From assembly GCA_030562195.1 (NCBI GenBank), contig JAUJPP010000011.1, positions 10,974,001-11,038,000 of the forward strand: a DNA stretch of 64,000 bases, read 5' to 3'. Position 1 is the stretch's first letter, and each line of letters opens with the position of its first letter. This DNA comes from Nipponacmea schrenckii (Eukaryota; Mollusca; Gastropoda; Lottiidae). The notes under the pieces are model-generated. The model did no database searches, was not told the DNA's origin, and worked only from the letters and a program-made list of their open reading frames with translations. This document shows, one piece after another, positions 33,659-45,110 of the stretch. The position numbers and the translations under genes are program-made.

Positions 33659-36235
33659 ATGCCTCATTTTAATTGTAAACATTGCAATTTTAGTACTTCC
33701 TCTGTTGCTCAGTATGTTTACCATTACAGTTTTCATAGGAATATACCAAATATAGAATATTCATGTTATCAAGAAGATTTGGTTTCATAGAAAGTTTCAA
33801 AACATGGGGCTGCTTTCAAATCAAAAATGTGGGGCCTTGGGGAATCATCAAATTTTTCCAAAGGTATAACTTGATAACTCAACACGTCTCTTTAAAGGGA
33901 AAAGGGGTTTTTTTGCATTACCCCCTTATTGATTCCTACTGATGGTCAAACAGCTATTTTTGACCCCTTAACATGTCCATATTTGAACTGCTTGTCCATT
34001 TTTAAAAAATATCTTCATTCATATCCCATTTATCTCGAAAGCATAAAAACTATACGTCAAATGATTTATTGCCATGTTATTTGTCTGCGAATATTGCATC
34101 TATCGAAATTAATGATATACCGGTATCAATTGCAGATGATGTGGAATTAGACTTCAATGATCATGATAACACTGAACTATATTTGAATGTCAAAAGAAAA
34201 GAAAATTTCTTAAATAATGTTGCATTGTTTTATTTGAAACTCCAAGCTAAACACTTACTACCAGAGTCTTTGATTGACTTAATTATTTCAGAATTCCAAA
34301 AGATACATGATACAAATCAAATAATTGTAAAAGAAAATTTCTTTGAACTTTTGCGATCTTTTGATGTACAAATTGATGATAATATTCTTGAACAACTGAA
34401 GAAAAATTTCTTAGATGCAGATTTTTTTATGAATTCAATAATGGTCCTCTCAGAACATCACAAAAAACGATTATCATTTTATCATACAAACTATGCATAT
34501 GTTTCTCCAAAAGAAATAAACCTTGGTGTTTATAACCAAAAGAAAAGGCAAGTTTTCCATATGGTCTCAATAAAAGATTCATTAAAAATGTTGTTAAACT
34601 TTATCCGTCAAAGATAAATTTTCCTCACTCTGAACTGGTTAGAGACAGTGCCGATAGTTACAAAGACATTGATAATGGACATACATTTCATAATAATGAA
34701 TTGTTTAGACAGCAATATTCTTTCCAAATCATCTTATATCAGGATGCGTTTGAGGTAGTTAATCCCCTGGGCTCCGCTAAGAAAAAGCATAAATTGATTG
34801 GTGTCTATTTCACTTGATTAATTTAAACTCTCATCATAGATCTAATATTGATCACATGCAACTTATTCTTCTATGCAAAGAGTCAAATTTGAAATACTTT
34901 GGGGACAATGCGATATTTGGACCACTACTTGAGGAATTGATTGATTTGGAAACAAACGGTTTGATTTGTGATGATGGAAGAATTATAAAAGGTACAATTC
35001 ATAGCACAGCAGGGGACAATTTCGGCCAACATATGATAGGTGGTTTTTTTTTTTTTTTGCCGTTACTGTCGTATTTCAAAACAAGAATTCCATGAATCTG
35101 CATCTCCCATGTTAGGTATAAGAAGAACTGTTGATCATTATAAAGAGTGTTTAGAATTTTTATCACAAAATAATGAATTAGAAAATTATATGGGAATAAA
35201 GAAAGAGGCCATCTTTAAAAAATTTAACATATTTACATGTAATTTCTAGGGTTTTCCTCCATGTCTCGGACATGATCTGAGTGGTAGCATATGATATGAA
35301 GCTAATAATTAAATATCTGATAAAAGAGAGGTGGTTTTCATTGGAACAGTTAAATCGTAAGCTTGAAAAATTTGCATATCAAGGTAATGATGCCCTTGAT
35401 AAACCCGCACCCATCAGTTTAACTTCAGAACGTATAGGCGGGCATGCCATTCAAAATTGGGTACTTGTTCGATTGTTTTCATTAATTATATTTCCATTTG
35501 TCATTGATACTGACAATCCAGTGTGGCAAGCCTATTTGAAGTTAAAATTAGTGGTTGAATTGGTGTGCTCTCCTGTTATTACTGTTGATCAGATAGCTTA
35601 TATGAATGTATGTATTTTTGAATACTTGGAAGATCGTAAGCAATGTTGTCAGGATGTTAATTTACGGCCAAAGCATCACTTCATTATCCCGAGCTAGTTA
35701 TGTAATTTGGACCATTGATAAGACTTTGGACCATGCGGTCTGAGAGCAAATGTTTGAATGTGCGCGTAAGTTGAAAATTTATAAAAACTTGACTCAAACT
35801 TTATCACGAAGACATCAGCTTTTACAAGCTTACTACTCTTCTGGAAATCTGTTCAAGGCTGACTTGGTCGACGACAGTAATATTCCTTTAGATCTAAACT
35901 TGTATAGTATTTGTATACAAAACGCTATAATTAATGCTAAATTAGACATCTCCTGTACAAGGCTTTCACACTCATTAACTTACAAAAACATAAAATATAA
36001 ACCTGGAATGATGATTGCATTAAAAAGTAGTGATACAGGAGTCATTTTTGGTAAAATATTGACGACTCTTGTGGTCTCTAATTTTCACCCATATCTAATT
36101 GTTAATAAATTTCAGGGAGAATATGATCCATCGTATCGAGTTTATGATATTTCACATGTTCATTTTGAATGCGAATGTATATATCTAGCAGAACTGTGTG
36201 ATCAATTTCCTATTTCTCTTTCCGATGAATGATGG
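33659..36235 (+). pseudogene. Two-zinc-finger TNP2-like transposase
   Basis: Opens with MPHFNCKHCNFSTSSVAQYV then YHYSFHR, a C2H2 finger. A second finger (CPYLNC...HLSRKH) is at about 33976-34045. The long middle region (34069-34617) contains NNVALFYLKLQAKHLLPESL. The core follows: FEVVNPLGSAKKKHKLIGVY (34750), TIHSTAGDNFGQHMIGG (35000), FCRYCRIS, GFPPCLGHDL (35251), AIQNWVLVRL, LRPKHH, a WTMRSESK block (35731) and LTQTLSRRHQLLQAY (35785). GDN, GHDL and the Glu of SESK are plausible DDE residues, and the PLGSAKKK and GDN blocks recall CACTA TNP2 proteins. Frameshifts lie near 34010, 34620, 34805, 35060, 35270 and 35695. The family is common in fish and invertebrate genomes; its superfamily placement is my inference. 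Confidence 0.65.
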
Positions 36236-36283
36236 AAAAATTTGCTTTTATACTCCCACACAATATTGTAAAAGTATCTCATA

Positions 36284-36690
36284 TATATATATGCACAGCT
36301 TTATGGAACAACAATCACTGGTTAAAGTTTATGTACGTTTCGGCGTGTTTCCCCCGCCGTCCCCAGGCACAGAAAGACAAGACATGATAGGCAACGATAT
36401 ATATACAATTGTACTTATTATTAAAATAACACAAGAGATAAAATGTTTTATTATAAGCTTATTGTCCCTACATCTTAATAAAAACGTTAAATTGTTACAT
36501 GTTTGAACTCGTTTGCCTTCAGTCTTCTCAAGCTTGTTTATGAGTTTATTTGCCACATCTCCATATTGATGACGAATAAAGTCTTTAAATGGCATTTAGC
36601 AATTGTGAGTACGATATATATGCACAGCTTTATGGAACAACAATCACTGGTTAAAGTTTATGCTACGTTTCGGCGTGCTTCTCATATATC
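36284..36690 (-). mobile_element. Short Penelope-like insert with duplicated terminal repeat
   Basis: Two near-identical copies of about 57 bp (36291-36346 and 36620-36677, beginning GCACAGCTTTATGGAACAAC and reaching ACGTTTCGGCGTG) lie 330 bp apart in direct orientation. Between them the minus strand (36595 down) reads MPFKDFIRHQYGDVANKLIN then FLLRCRDNKLI, the usual N-terminus of Penelope proteins. CTCATATAT occurs on both sides (36276-36284 and about 36679-36687), a likely target duplication. It is a heavily truncated element keeping its repeated ends. Confidence 0.65.
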
Positions 36691-36825
36691 TCTTTGTATA
36701 AGTAAGTTTTATAATTCATTTTAGTTATTCCTTTATTATATATTTAAAAAGAAACTGTTAGGGATACTACTTATCAGTTGATACTACCTGCAGAAGTGTG
36801 ATAATTTTAAATATCATTTGTGTCT

Positions 36826-37370
36826 TTATCTTAAAGAATTAAACTCAGAAGCAGATATTTCAACTTCTGAAGATAGTGCCAGTACCAGTAGTTTTTTTTT
36901 CAGTCACAACCAGTCAGATCAATTAAGCATGCAAATAAACCTGATTGGGCCGAACATGTGGATCTGGAGAAATCGTTTCCAAAAATTCCAGCTGTTAAAT
37001 GGTTCTGGACAGAGGGAAACAAATCACCTCAGAGCAAAGACAATTGATTAAAACAATTGTTAGTGACTTGAGGGAAAATTCAGAAGAATAACATCATCAC
37101 AACTTGTTGCAAAACGCATTGTCGACAAATATGGTGTTCTCCGGGATGAATTAGATGGCCAGGTTGTTTGCACTGGTTATACCAGCATTTTCAACCAGTT
37201 AATCAACAAAAATGATAAACTTAATCGAGGAAAATCTACAAAGAAAAGGACCAATTGTCTTGTTAAAGAGGGAGAAACTCCAGAAACCAGAAAGTTAGTA
37301 ACTACAACAAAAGATGTGGATTGAGCACGAGTTGCACAATATGGCTATAATAGAGTGAAACGTCAAGTCA
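36826..37370 (+). pseudogene. Fragment of Samd3-like family protein
   Basis: Frames read LKELNSEADISTSEDSAS, then DWAEHVDLEKSFPKIP, then SSQLVAKRIVDKYGVLRDEL, TGYTSIFNQLINKNDKL and KRTNCLVKE. In the related family that includes the minus-strand gene at 39-41 kb, this corresponds to the region after the N-terminal SAM-like domain. At least two frameshifts are present. It lies downstream of the TNP2-like gene on the same strand. Confidence 0.5.
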
Positions 37371-37510
37371 GACACAATATTTCGGTGAAAAATTATACGA
37401 TCATCACGAAAATCTAAAATTGAAAATTTTGACAGAAAGAAAGACTTTATTTTCAACTATTAATATAAGCATATTATAAGGTTTAGAATTCTTACCAAGA
37501 ATAACAAGTG

Positions 37511-38246
37511 GTTGCCTAGCAAGATACGCCCACTTTCCTAATAAATTTTCAGTTTATCAAGGGTGTTCGTTGATATGAATAAAAATTTATGGAGTTTTAC
37601 ACCAAAATAATTAAAAATGCCTTGTGAACTTGATAGAGACCACAGTTTTGGTTGGATTTGAATAAAATTTTGTGTAGGATTATCTTCTTTAGATCTTGGA
37701 CAAATTCAAATTCGGGTTCGATTCGACAAAAATTCACGGAGTTTTACACCTAAAATATGTTAAAAATGGCTTGTGAACACGATAAAAACTATAGTTAAAA
37801 TTGTGTGTGTAGTATTATATTTTAGCCCTTTATACACCAAAAATGTGTTAAAAGTGGCTTGTGAACGCAAAAGAGGCCACAGATGAATAGAGAAGACAGA
37901 TTATGTCAAAATTTTATAAAATTTTGTGTGTACATTTTAATCAACAATGTCTTGGACATGTTAGATATGTTTTAGGATTTGACACAAATCCATCCAAAAC
38001 TGTGGTCTCTACCGCGTTCACAAGCCATTTTTTAAACATATTTTGGGTGTAAAAATCTGTGAATTTTGGTCAAATCAAACCCGAATTCGAACTTATCCAA
38101 GATCAAATTAATATAATCGTACACACAATATTTTTCAAATCCAAGCAAATCTGTTGTCTCTATCGCGTTCACAAGCCAATTGTGGACAGACGGATGGACA
38201 GACAGGGACACGACAATATACGACCACATTTCAATGCGGGCATATA
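37511..38246 (-). mobile_element. Core-repeat TIR element, copy 1
   Basis: Minus-strand head ATATGCCCGC ... CGTATATTGTCGTG ... CCGTCTGTCCACAATTG is followed by several units around GGCTTGTGAACGCGATAGAG. It ends with GTGGGCGTAT and then CTTGCTAGGCAAC. The head, end and architecture match the plus-strand copy at 47242-48075. Internally some units are inverted relative to others (37580-37880 versus 37990-38180), making a fold-back. It interrupts the 3' part of the minus-strand SAM-like gene. Confidence 0.68.
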
Positions 38247-38289
38247 AAAACCGAAAGAGGATAGTTTATCAAAATAGTAATAATACTCA

Positions 38290-38451
38290 TGAATATATTG
38301 AGAAATATCATACCTCTGCAAAAATTCCAAAGTTAAATATAATACATAGCAAACATCACCAGAAGTGCGTCATCTATTGTCTCGTAAGTCTGGACAGATT
38401 TAGATTCTATTATGATATGGAAAACAGGACTCTCATAAAGATTACCTGCAA
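38290..38451 (-). pseudogene. 3' exon of the SAM-like gene, truncated
   Basis: After an acceptor (GTTTTGCAG) the minus strand reads NLYESPVFHIIIESKSVQTY then ETIDDALLVMFAMYYIFN across one frameshift. In this family a similar hydrophobic block follows the central region. It is cut off by the core-repeat element. The phase does not fit directly onto the 39041 donor, so an intermediate exon is missing or unrecognised. Confidence 0.5.
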
Positions 38452-39040
38452 AACAATCCAAAAATTAGTTACAAACTACAAATAACATTCAAACATTCCA
38501 GTGTTTGCCATGAAAAAATATATTTTCATATGAGCTTACCTGTACCATATTCTATTGGATATTATAGCATTGGAATTTTCTTTGTTCAAGAAAGAGATAA
38601 TAAATTTCCAAAATGCGATTCTAAGATCTTCGATTAATTACTTCAACAGCACTTAGTCTTATCAGAACTTTTCTGTTAAAAGAGAAACAGATGAGACACT
38701 TCAGAGAAACAAAAATTCTCATCATATGGAAACAATCAAAATATGACACTATTTTCAGAAGTACTTCTTATTAAAAAGCTGAATCTACCAAAATCTTCAT
38801 GCAAATGGGTGAGATATTATAGATAAATTAAAAATATAAATTTGTATTTTCTTATCAGGTTTAATTTACACCGAAACAATTAAAATTAAAAAAACACTGA
38901 ACTCAGATGACATTTTTTGCGTTGTATAACTGGAATTTCAATAAGTGGGAATTTAACTTTTGGTTAGAACTGTATCCCATAAAAATATTAATAAGATGCC
39001 ATATGAAAGAAGCAAACATTGTGACATTCAATATACTTAC

Positions 39041-41309
39041 AGGATGGTATTCTACCAATCCATCTTCTTTGAAAAAGGCTAATAAAAGTCTTACAAGAAG
39101 AAGACTTTCAGGATACATCTTGTCAGAAATACTTTGAAATTCATCTACTTGGTTCCAAATTTCACCTATTGCCAGATTTTTTTTCCTATGTGTCTTCATG
39201 TAGGCTAAAAATGTTTGCTTGGTTTTACTGGAATTAACTTTAAATTCCCTTGACAAATTTATCCCAGTCAGTCTTTCAAAGTCTTTCAAACTGCACATCT
39301 TTACAAAAATAAACGGCCAATTTTCTTGTATGTCTTTGACTGTCATACTGGAAATTTCCTTTTGTCTCAAGTTAAAAGTTTTGTCCATAGTGTCTGTAAT
39401 TAAGCTATAATCTATATCCTCTCTGCCAACTTGGCGCAGTAGATATTCTTTTGAACTTGTAGCCTCTTCACATGTATAATCTCCCAAATCTAAATCTACA
39501 ATGTGCCCATAACAACTCTTTCTTTTTCTACTCTCTTCCATTTCACTGACGGAACTATTTTTCCTATAAACATTGTTTATTCTGTCTTGAATTTTATTTA
39601 TCCATGAACTGTAACCAGTTCCAATTATTCTATCACCTACACGATCCAGAAGAGATGTTCTGTATGTATCTACCAATTTAGTTGCAATGACATAAATATC
39701 ACGGGATGATGGCCTCTTGCAGACGTCTAGGATGTCATCAACCAAAATTCTTATCACCTCCCTCACATCACTCTGGCTTGGTAATCTGTTCATATTACAT
39801 GATGCTTTAAATGTTTTGGGCAAGCGTTCCCACGGTATATCATAACTTGACAACCAGTTACCAAGTGAACTGTTAATGGTCTCATATACACTGTTGTTGT
39901 CTCTATCAGATTCATTGGTACTATATGAACTATATGAAGTACTTGGACTGTTGGGTGGAGGATAGACTCCTGTCAAAATTGCTGATGATCCAGAGGCACT
40001 TGTAACATCAACATTACTTCTAATCCCTGTTGAAATAAAGTAATTGTCTTCACATAATTTACTAAACAAGGTTTCAGCTAAGGAAATGAAACTGACTTTC
40101 TTTCTTTAAAAAAGCAGTGAATGTGACAGGGTTCAACATTTCAACATACTGCAATCAATTAGAAAATCAATATAAATTTGTTAATGAAACTTTCTCCTGA
40201 TTTAACCTTTTTATGTGCTGATCCCTGAGTAAATTACAAAAAGTAATAGCGGAATATTATAATGATTGTTGCTCATTGTTGTTAACATATATTGTCTGAA
40301 TATTCTTTTGGATTGTTGTCGGTTTTTACTTATTTTATTTGAAAAAACTATATGATTAAAAACACTTACCATCTGGTTTTGTTAGACACAAAGATGATAA
40401 AAACATGAATACTTTTCGAGCTTGAATAATGGACATTATGTTGATATCCAATAAATCAGACTCGGTGACAAAACTCAAATCGGTCTCTGTTATGACCCCT
40501 ATACATTTAAGTCGATCAATCAATAGGTCATAGATGCAACTGGTATCGGCTGAAATAATAAATAGTACTCCATTACATAAGAAAACATTTAAGCCCAAAA
40601 AATTAGGGGGTCACCTAACTCTTTCAGTACATTACTTTGTGTTGTCATCGATGTCTATGTCTGGTGTCGTCATTCCGTTTGTAGGGTCAGAAAGAAGAAG
40701 AATTTGTCGATGAAACATTAGACCTGCTTTTTATTTTACATTTCGTCGCCGATGAAACTTTAAAATATTTTTCAAAGTGTGATTTCGTCGAGAATTTACC
40801 TTTTCTTTAAGAAGGCACTGCCTTCGCCATGGAGGCCGCCATGACACAGGATGTAGTAAAGAAGCGAATATGGGACGTAACTCCGTCTGTAGTTTCTCGC
40901 GGCAAACATGCGCAGCGGGATGCGCACGAACAATGCGCTCGTACCTGCTTAAAAGGAAAGGAAACGATTCGTTCAGTGTTGATGCGAGTTCTAATAAAAA
41001 CCCCTGAGGCCTAGCCTATTTTGTCAAATTCGTTTATGTTTTTTAAATTCACTTTGACATTCGATTGGGTCAAGAAGAATGTCAATGAAAAAGTGTAGGG
41101 CAGGGTAGGCTAGGTTAGCATAAGGCATACACAGACGATCTAGATCTAGTTACCAGGGTATTTATCAGAAATACTAGAAAATGTTTGTCTGCATGACTTT
41201 TTTCTTCAGCATTAACGTGTTCAATGCTGAAATGGGGCATAATATTTGAGTACTTACTTGATGTGGATGACGTCGACGGCGATAAACCAGCTTCAGTCAC
41301 AGTGGCCAT
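39041..41309 (-). CDS. SAM-like (Samd3-like) protein gene, 5' exons intact
   Basis: Three minus-strand exons join in frame with standard splice sites: 41309-41258 (ATG start, 17 codons, donor GTAAGT), 40549-40370 (acceptor TTATTTCAG, donor GTAAGT) and 40077-39041 (acceptor TTTCCTTAG, donor GTAAGT). Together they give 423 codons without a stop. Exon 2 (IYDLLIDRLKCIGVITETDL, then SIIQARKVFMFL) looks like a SAM domain. Exon 3 starts with a Ser-rich linker and then has WLSSYDIPWERLPKTFKASC, VREVIRILVDDILDVC, GDRIIGTGYSSWINKIQDRI and MTVKDIQENWPFIF. The family is multicopy in fish and invertebrates. Its biochemical role is unknown to me; a TE accessory or TE-domesticated protein is likely. The 3' end is disrupted. 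Confidence 0.62.
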
Positions 41310-41355
41310 GTTTGCTCAGTAAGCCTACTAACTACCACGTGGTCAAGTTCCCCTC

Positions 41356-41363
41356 TGACGTCA
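41356..41363. promoter_or_regulatory. CRE-type palindrome upstream of SAM-like gene
   Basis: TGACGTCA lies 47 bp upstream of the ATG at 41309 on the minus strand, in the spacer between this gene and the plus-strand THAP gene. The same palindrome lies 33 bp upstream of the P2X7-C-like gene (55958-55965) and in both MITE arms. It is the CREB/ATF consensus; function is inferred from position only. Confidence 0.4.
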
Positions 41364-41479
41364 CTTGCAAAGTCGCATTTTACGACAATTCCTCTCGTGC
41401 ATGATAGCCCGTATTGCACGATTCTAATGCGCATCATAAATGTAAACAAACTATTTTCCCGTCTGCTGTCAATGGCCGC

Positions 41480-42966
41480 GGTATGACGAACTGCTGTGTT
41501 ATTAGTATTATAAGCTTCAGAGATGGTTAAAGTCATCTTGCGACGAACACGAAACACTGAAGGAGCACTGTCCTTGTGTAAGACCTTTTTTATTTATTGC
41601 ATTTCCTACGGAAAAAACAGATCCAGATGCTAGGCGAACGTGGATACAAAATGTGAATAGGGCTGATAATATCGGCAAAAATGTGTGGACTGCTAAGATA
41701 CATACCCGACGGTTTTCCAACTAAAGAGAATCCATACCCAACTCAACATATGGGCCACGGAGATGTTAAAAATTCCCGAAAACCTCCCAAGCCTCGGCTA
41801 TTAATTCCCCAAAACAAACAAGAGGCAGTAGCTGTGCCTGTTGTAAGTGTAAAGCAAACTGAGTCTGAAGTTAACAATATCATAATTAATGATCACACTT
41901 ACCAATTTAATTATAAATGTGACTGCTCCCCAAAATGTGACTGTGTTGGTTGTGTAAGGAAAGAGCTTAAGATGAAACACTTGAAAACTCATATAGAACT
42001 ATTACAAGAGAAAGTGCACATGTTAGAAATGGACAATCTCACTGCTTTAAAGTCATTTTCACTAAATGTCTTTACTCGATGTGATAACAATGTAAGACAT
42101 TACCTTGGACTTCCAAATAGAAATAAATTTCTGAAACTTGTGAAACTAGTAAAGCTTTAAGTAAAACATTTACGCTATTGGAAAGGTGCAAAAAGAGTGA
42201 TCAGCACAAAGGCTACAAAAGGGGGGAACACTTCACTTAAAAAAAGGGGTCCAGAAAGGGAATTAACTTTATTGTTTTTAAAACTCCGCCTAAACCTAAC
42301 ACAATTTTTTATTAGTGATCTTTTTGGAATAAGTCAGACATTGTGTTCCCAAATAATTACCACATGGCTGAAAGTTTTATCACAACTTTTCCACAGTTTG
42401 ATTTTCCATCCTTCAAAAGAACAAACTAAGTCATGCCTACCTAAGTCATTCCAAGAGTTGGTTCCAACAGCAAGATCAATAATTGACTGCTCGGAATTCT
42501 TCATCGAGACCCCCAATAGCCTGGATGTGCAAGCTAATACATGGTCTGACTATAAGCAACATAATACTATCAAATAACTTGATCCATACAGTTTATATCT
42601 CGTTCTTGGGCAGGAAGAACTAGTGATAAAACTATTGTTTTGCTGTCTGGATGGCTCGATACAATCGAAGCAGGTGACACAGTACTAGCTGACCGAGGAT
42701 TTCCTATTGAAGAGGAATTAATTCTGAGGCATGCACGTTTGTACATTCCACCTGGTGCAAGGGGTGTAGATCAAATGAGTCGCGAAAAAGTTATGAAAAC
42801 TAAAACAATAGCTAATCTTCGAATTCGTGTTGAGCGGGCAATTAATAGACTCAAGTGGTTCAGAATTCTCTCTGACACAATGCCTAATTCACTTGTGCCT
42901 CTTATGGATGATATTTTAATTATATGTGCTGCAGCGACTAATTTATTTCCCCCCTTGGTAAAGTAG
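41480..42966 (+). pseudogene. THAP-DDE_Tnp_4 transposase (ISL2EU/Harbinger type)
   Basis: A degraded THAP half (about 41600-41690, PTEKTDPDARRTWIQNVNR) is followed by the post-THAP motif DGFPTKENPYPTQHMG (41708), a Cys-rich spacer and a coiled coil (LKTHIELLQEKVHMLEM). The catalytic domain then reads GLPNRNKFLKL, FGISQTLCSQIITTWL, SIIDCSEFFIETP (first Asp, about 42483), LADRGFPIEEEL (second Asp, about 42688) and RVERAINRLKWFRIL (Glu, about 42834), ending NLFPPLVK. All three DDE residues survive, but frameshifts near 42165 and 42577-42640 and a deletion in the middle make it non-functional. It converges on the YqaJ gene at 43629-45110, the ISL2EU arrangement. Inverted ends could not be found. 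Confidence 0.8.
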
Positions 42967-43000
42967 TTCTAAATATATGCACTGTAAAGCAAAATGTTAC

Positions 43001-43436
43001 ATATCGTCGGTGTTCTGATGAAACCCTGTATGTCAAAATTTATCATTTTTCAGGAGAGCAATAAATTTCTTTTAGAAACATACTATGATGAAACCTTGAT
43101 ATGTCAAAACTTAATTTGTCTCATCAAATACCAAGTTTAACTATGAACATAAACTAAAATAGGTTTTTCTAAAAACAAGTTTTATATTTTCACATTTATA
43201 GGGAAAAATAGCAAGATAATCACATCACATCATATGACATACGAGGGTTCATTAGAACATTTTTAGGTGAATTAGATTTACATGTTTTGTTTATAAGGTA
43301 ATAAATGAAATTTGATTGGTTGTAACTGTACAAGGTTTTAATATGAGATGCGCTTTTGAGTATGCTTTATTTTGGTACAGAAAGTCAATTTTCAAAATTT
43401 GTGACTTACAGGGTTTCATCAGAACAACGACGATAT
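43001..43436. repeat. Inverted repeat pair, 35-bp arms about 370 bp apart
   Basis: ATATCGTCGGTGTTCTGATG onward (43001-43035) is repeated in reverse complement at 43402-43436 with two mismatches. A third partial direct copy (TATGATGAAACCTTGATATG) is at 43083-43102. It may be a small MITE in the intergenic space between the convergent ISL2EU genes. Confidence 0.65.
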
Positions 43437-43469
43437 ATAGAATTTATACATGTAAGAAAACAGTGATAA

Positions 43470-43475
43470 CTGGTT

Positions 43476-43508
<33 letters not shown>

Positions 43509-43513
43509 TATAT
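43470..43513. repeat. TA dinucleotide microsatellite
   Basis: About 20 TA units with one break. The neighbouring Tyr/Ile-rich open frame is its by-product. Confidence 0.95.
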
Positions 43514-43628
43514 TGTATAATAAATAGAATTTATATAATTTGTGTTCTGTTCACTCATACATAGAAACTGGATTTATAAAACAGAAGGTGGCGTCATGGA
43601 AATTATTTAAAGATTCTGAAATACACAG

Positions 43629-45110
43629 TCATATTATGCATGATTGGCATACCCAGATGTCTACAGGTGTATACTTGACACAAGCAAAATGAAACCAAAT
43701 ACCACAAAAATCACATTGAACACTGTTGGTGTGGTTCGAGGCAGACCTTAGAGCAAGCCCCACAAATGTAAGTCGGCAAGGACAGTTTTTGGTTTTTGTT
43801 CTTGGATACAATTTTAGGAGGATATTTTTTATTAGTAGATTCAAAATTTATCAAAGGCATATGTGCTGCAGATGATGTATACATGAATGCTCATGAGTAA
43901 CAATATCAGCTGTCACATCAACTACTTGGTCTGTTTGACTTACAATTAAATTATCAGCTGTCAAATCAACTATTTGGTCTGTTTGACTTTCAATTGAATT
44001 GTCATCTTTTTGCAAGGATCTCTCTTTTACAACAAATGGAATTACATAGCTAGTATAAAAATAACTTGCATTAGACTTTAATTCTTCGAAGTATATATGA
44101 TCAAATGGTACTTTCTCTAAAAAATGTCCATGTCTGGAGTATAAACAGTCGCACCAAGATCTGCCACATATGCCCATTTGCCACTGAATTTGTGAAAAAT
44201 ATTTACTGGGCCTCTTCAGTTGGACAGATTTCTCTGTCTTTAACAAGCAATCTTGATTTGTTTCATTAGGTGAAGTATGTGCAATACTTATAGGACATTT
44301 AATTTCCAATAGACCTGGAGGACAACAAGAACATGTTACTGATGCATCTGGCGATGCTCCAAATTCTGGGTTTTCATGGGAAATTATTATGCCTGTTTCA
44401 TGAACAGAAACATCTTTATGACTTGAACTAATCAATTCTTTGTAGCAATTTCTTGCTTCAGATTCCATTTCATTACCATACTTAAGGGCTGGTATGGATT
44501 TAGAATAATTAGGAACTGACCCTGAAATTTTCTTTAATAAAGGGGTTGGGTCCTGACTGCGTTTCTTTGTTTTAAGCGATTGCACCTTAGTATAAACTTC
44601 ATGAACAATTGAAGCTGTTATTCTATAGTTTCTTTGTACAACCCATATATCATTATTAGATTGGCCCTATGTAGCAACTTCCAGACTGTTAACATCATCT
44701 TTTGTGAATGAATTAAGAATATGTAAAATATCATCAGAAGTAGTACAATTGCCATACAACTCTTTAAGCGAAGGTCTAGCCGCAGTTAAAACCGACACCT
44801 CTAATGCGATGTCATGAGGAGAAGTGGGTCCCTGACTTTTGAATACCACAGCATTAGGGCAGCATTAGGGCAGCAGTCACGCAAAGCATCTGCCAGTTAA
44901 TTGAAAGAAAAGGCACTTAAATGAGGATTTGCATCTGCAAGACTTCCTTCTTTGCACACTACTTGTGAGGGATTCTTTTGGATTTTACCGAATCGTGGTT
45001 TTCGAAATAGTAAGTCTTTCACCATGACTGGCTTTTAAATTTGTCTTTTCAGCACCATATTTATTCCATACGCACGGTATTTCGGTACACGACTTGTTAG
45101 TAATACCTTC
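43629..45110 (-). pseudogene. YqaJ exonuclease with C-terminal PHD finger
   Basis: Minus-strand order: a degraded upstream part (45110-44667, with FRKPRFGKIQKNPSQVVCKE), WVVQRNYRITASIVHEVYTK across a stop at 44667, then the YqaJ domain 44585-43950: GNEMESEARNCYKEL, EFGASPDASVTC, CCPPGLLEIKCPIS and QIQWQMGICG. The Asp of ASPD, the Glu-x-Lys of EIK and the Gln of QIQWQM are the lambda-exonuclease/YqaJ active-site pattern. A frame change near 43850 leads to a PHD-like finger (VQCDFCGIWFHFACVKY, WVCQSC; 43844-43629). ISL2EU transposons encode such YqaJ proteins. A 12-bp tandem duplication, GCATTAGGGCAG, is at 44851-44874. Confidence 0.8.

Noticed and set aside
40829..41014. 61-codon plus frame starting in a CpG-rich patch
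   Set aside because: Lies in an intron of the SAM-like gene on the other strand; no recognisable domain or splice support.
43316..43564. 82-codon plus frame rich in Tyr and Ile
   Set aside because: Produced by the TA microsatellite.
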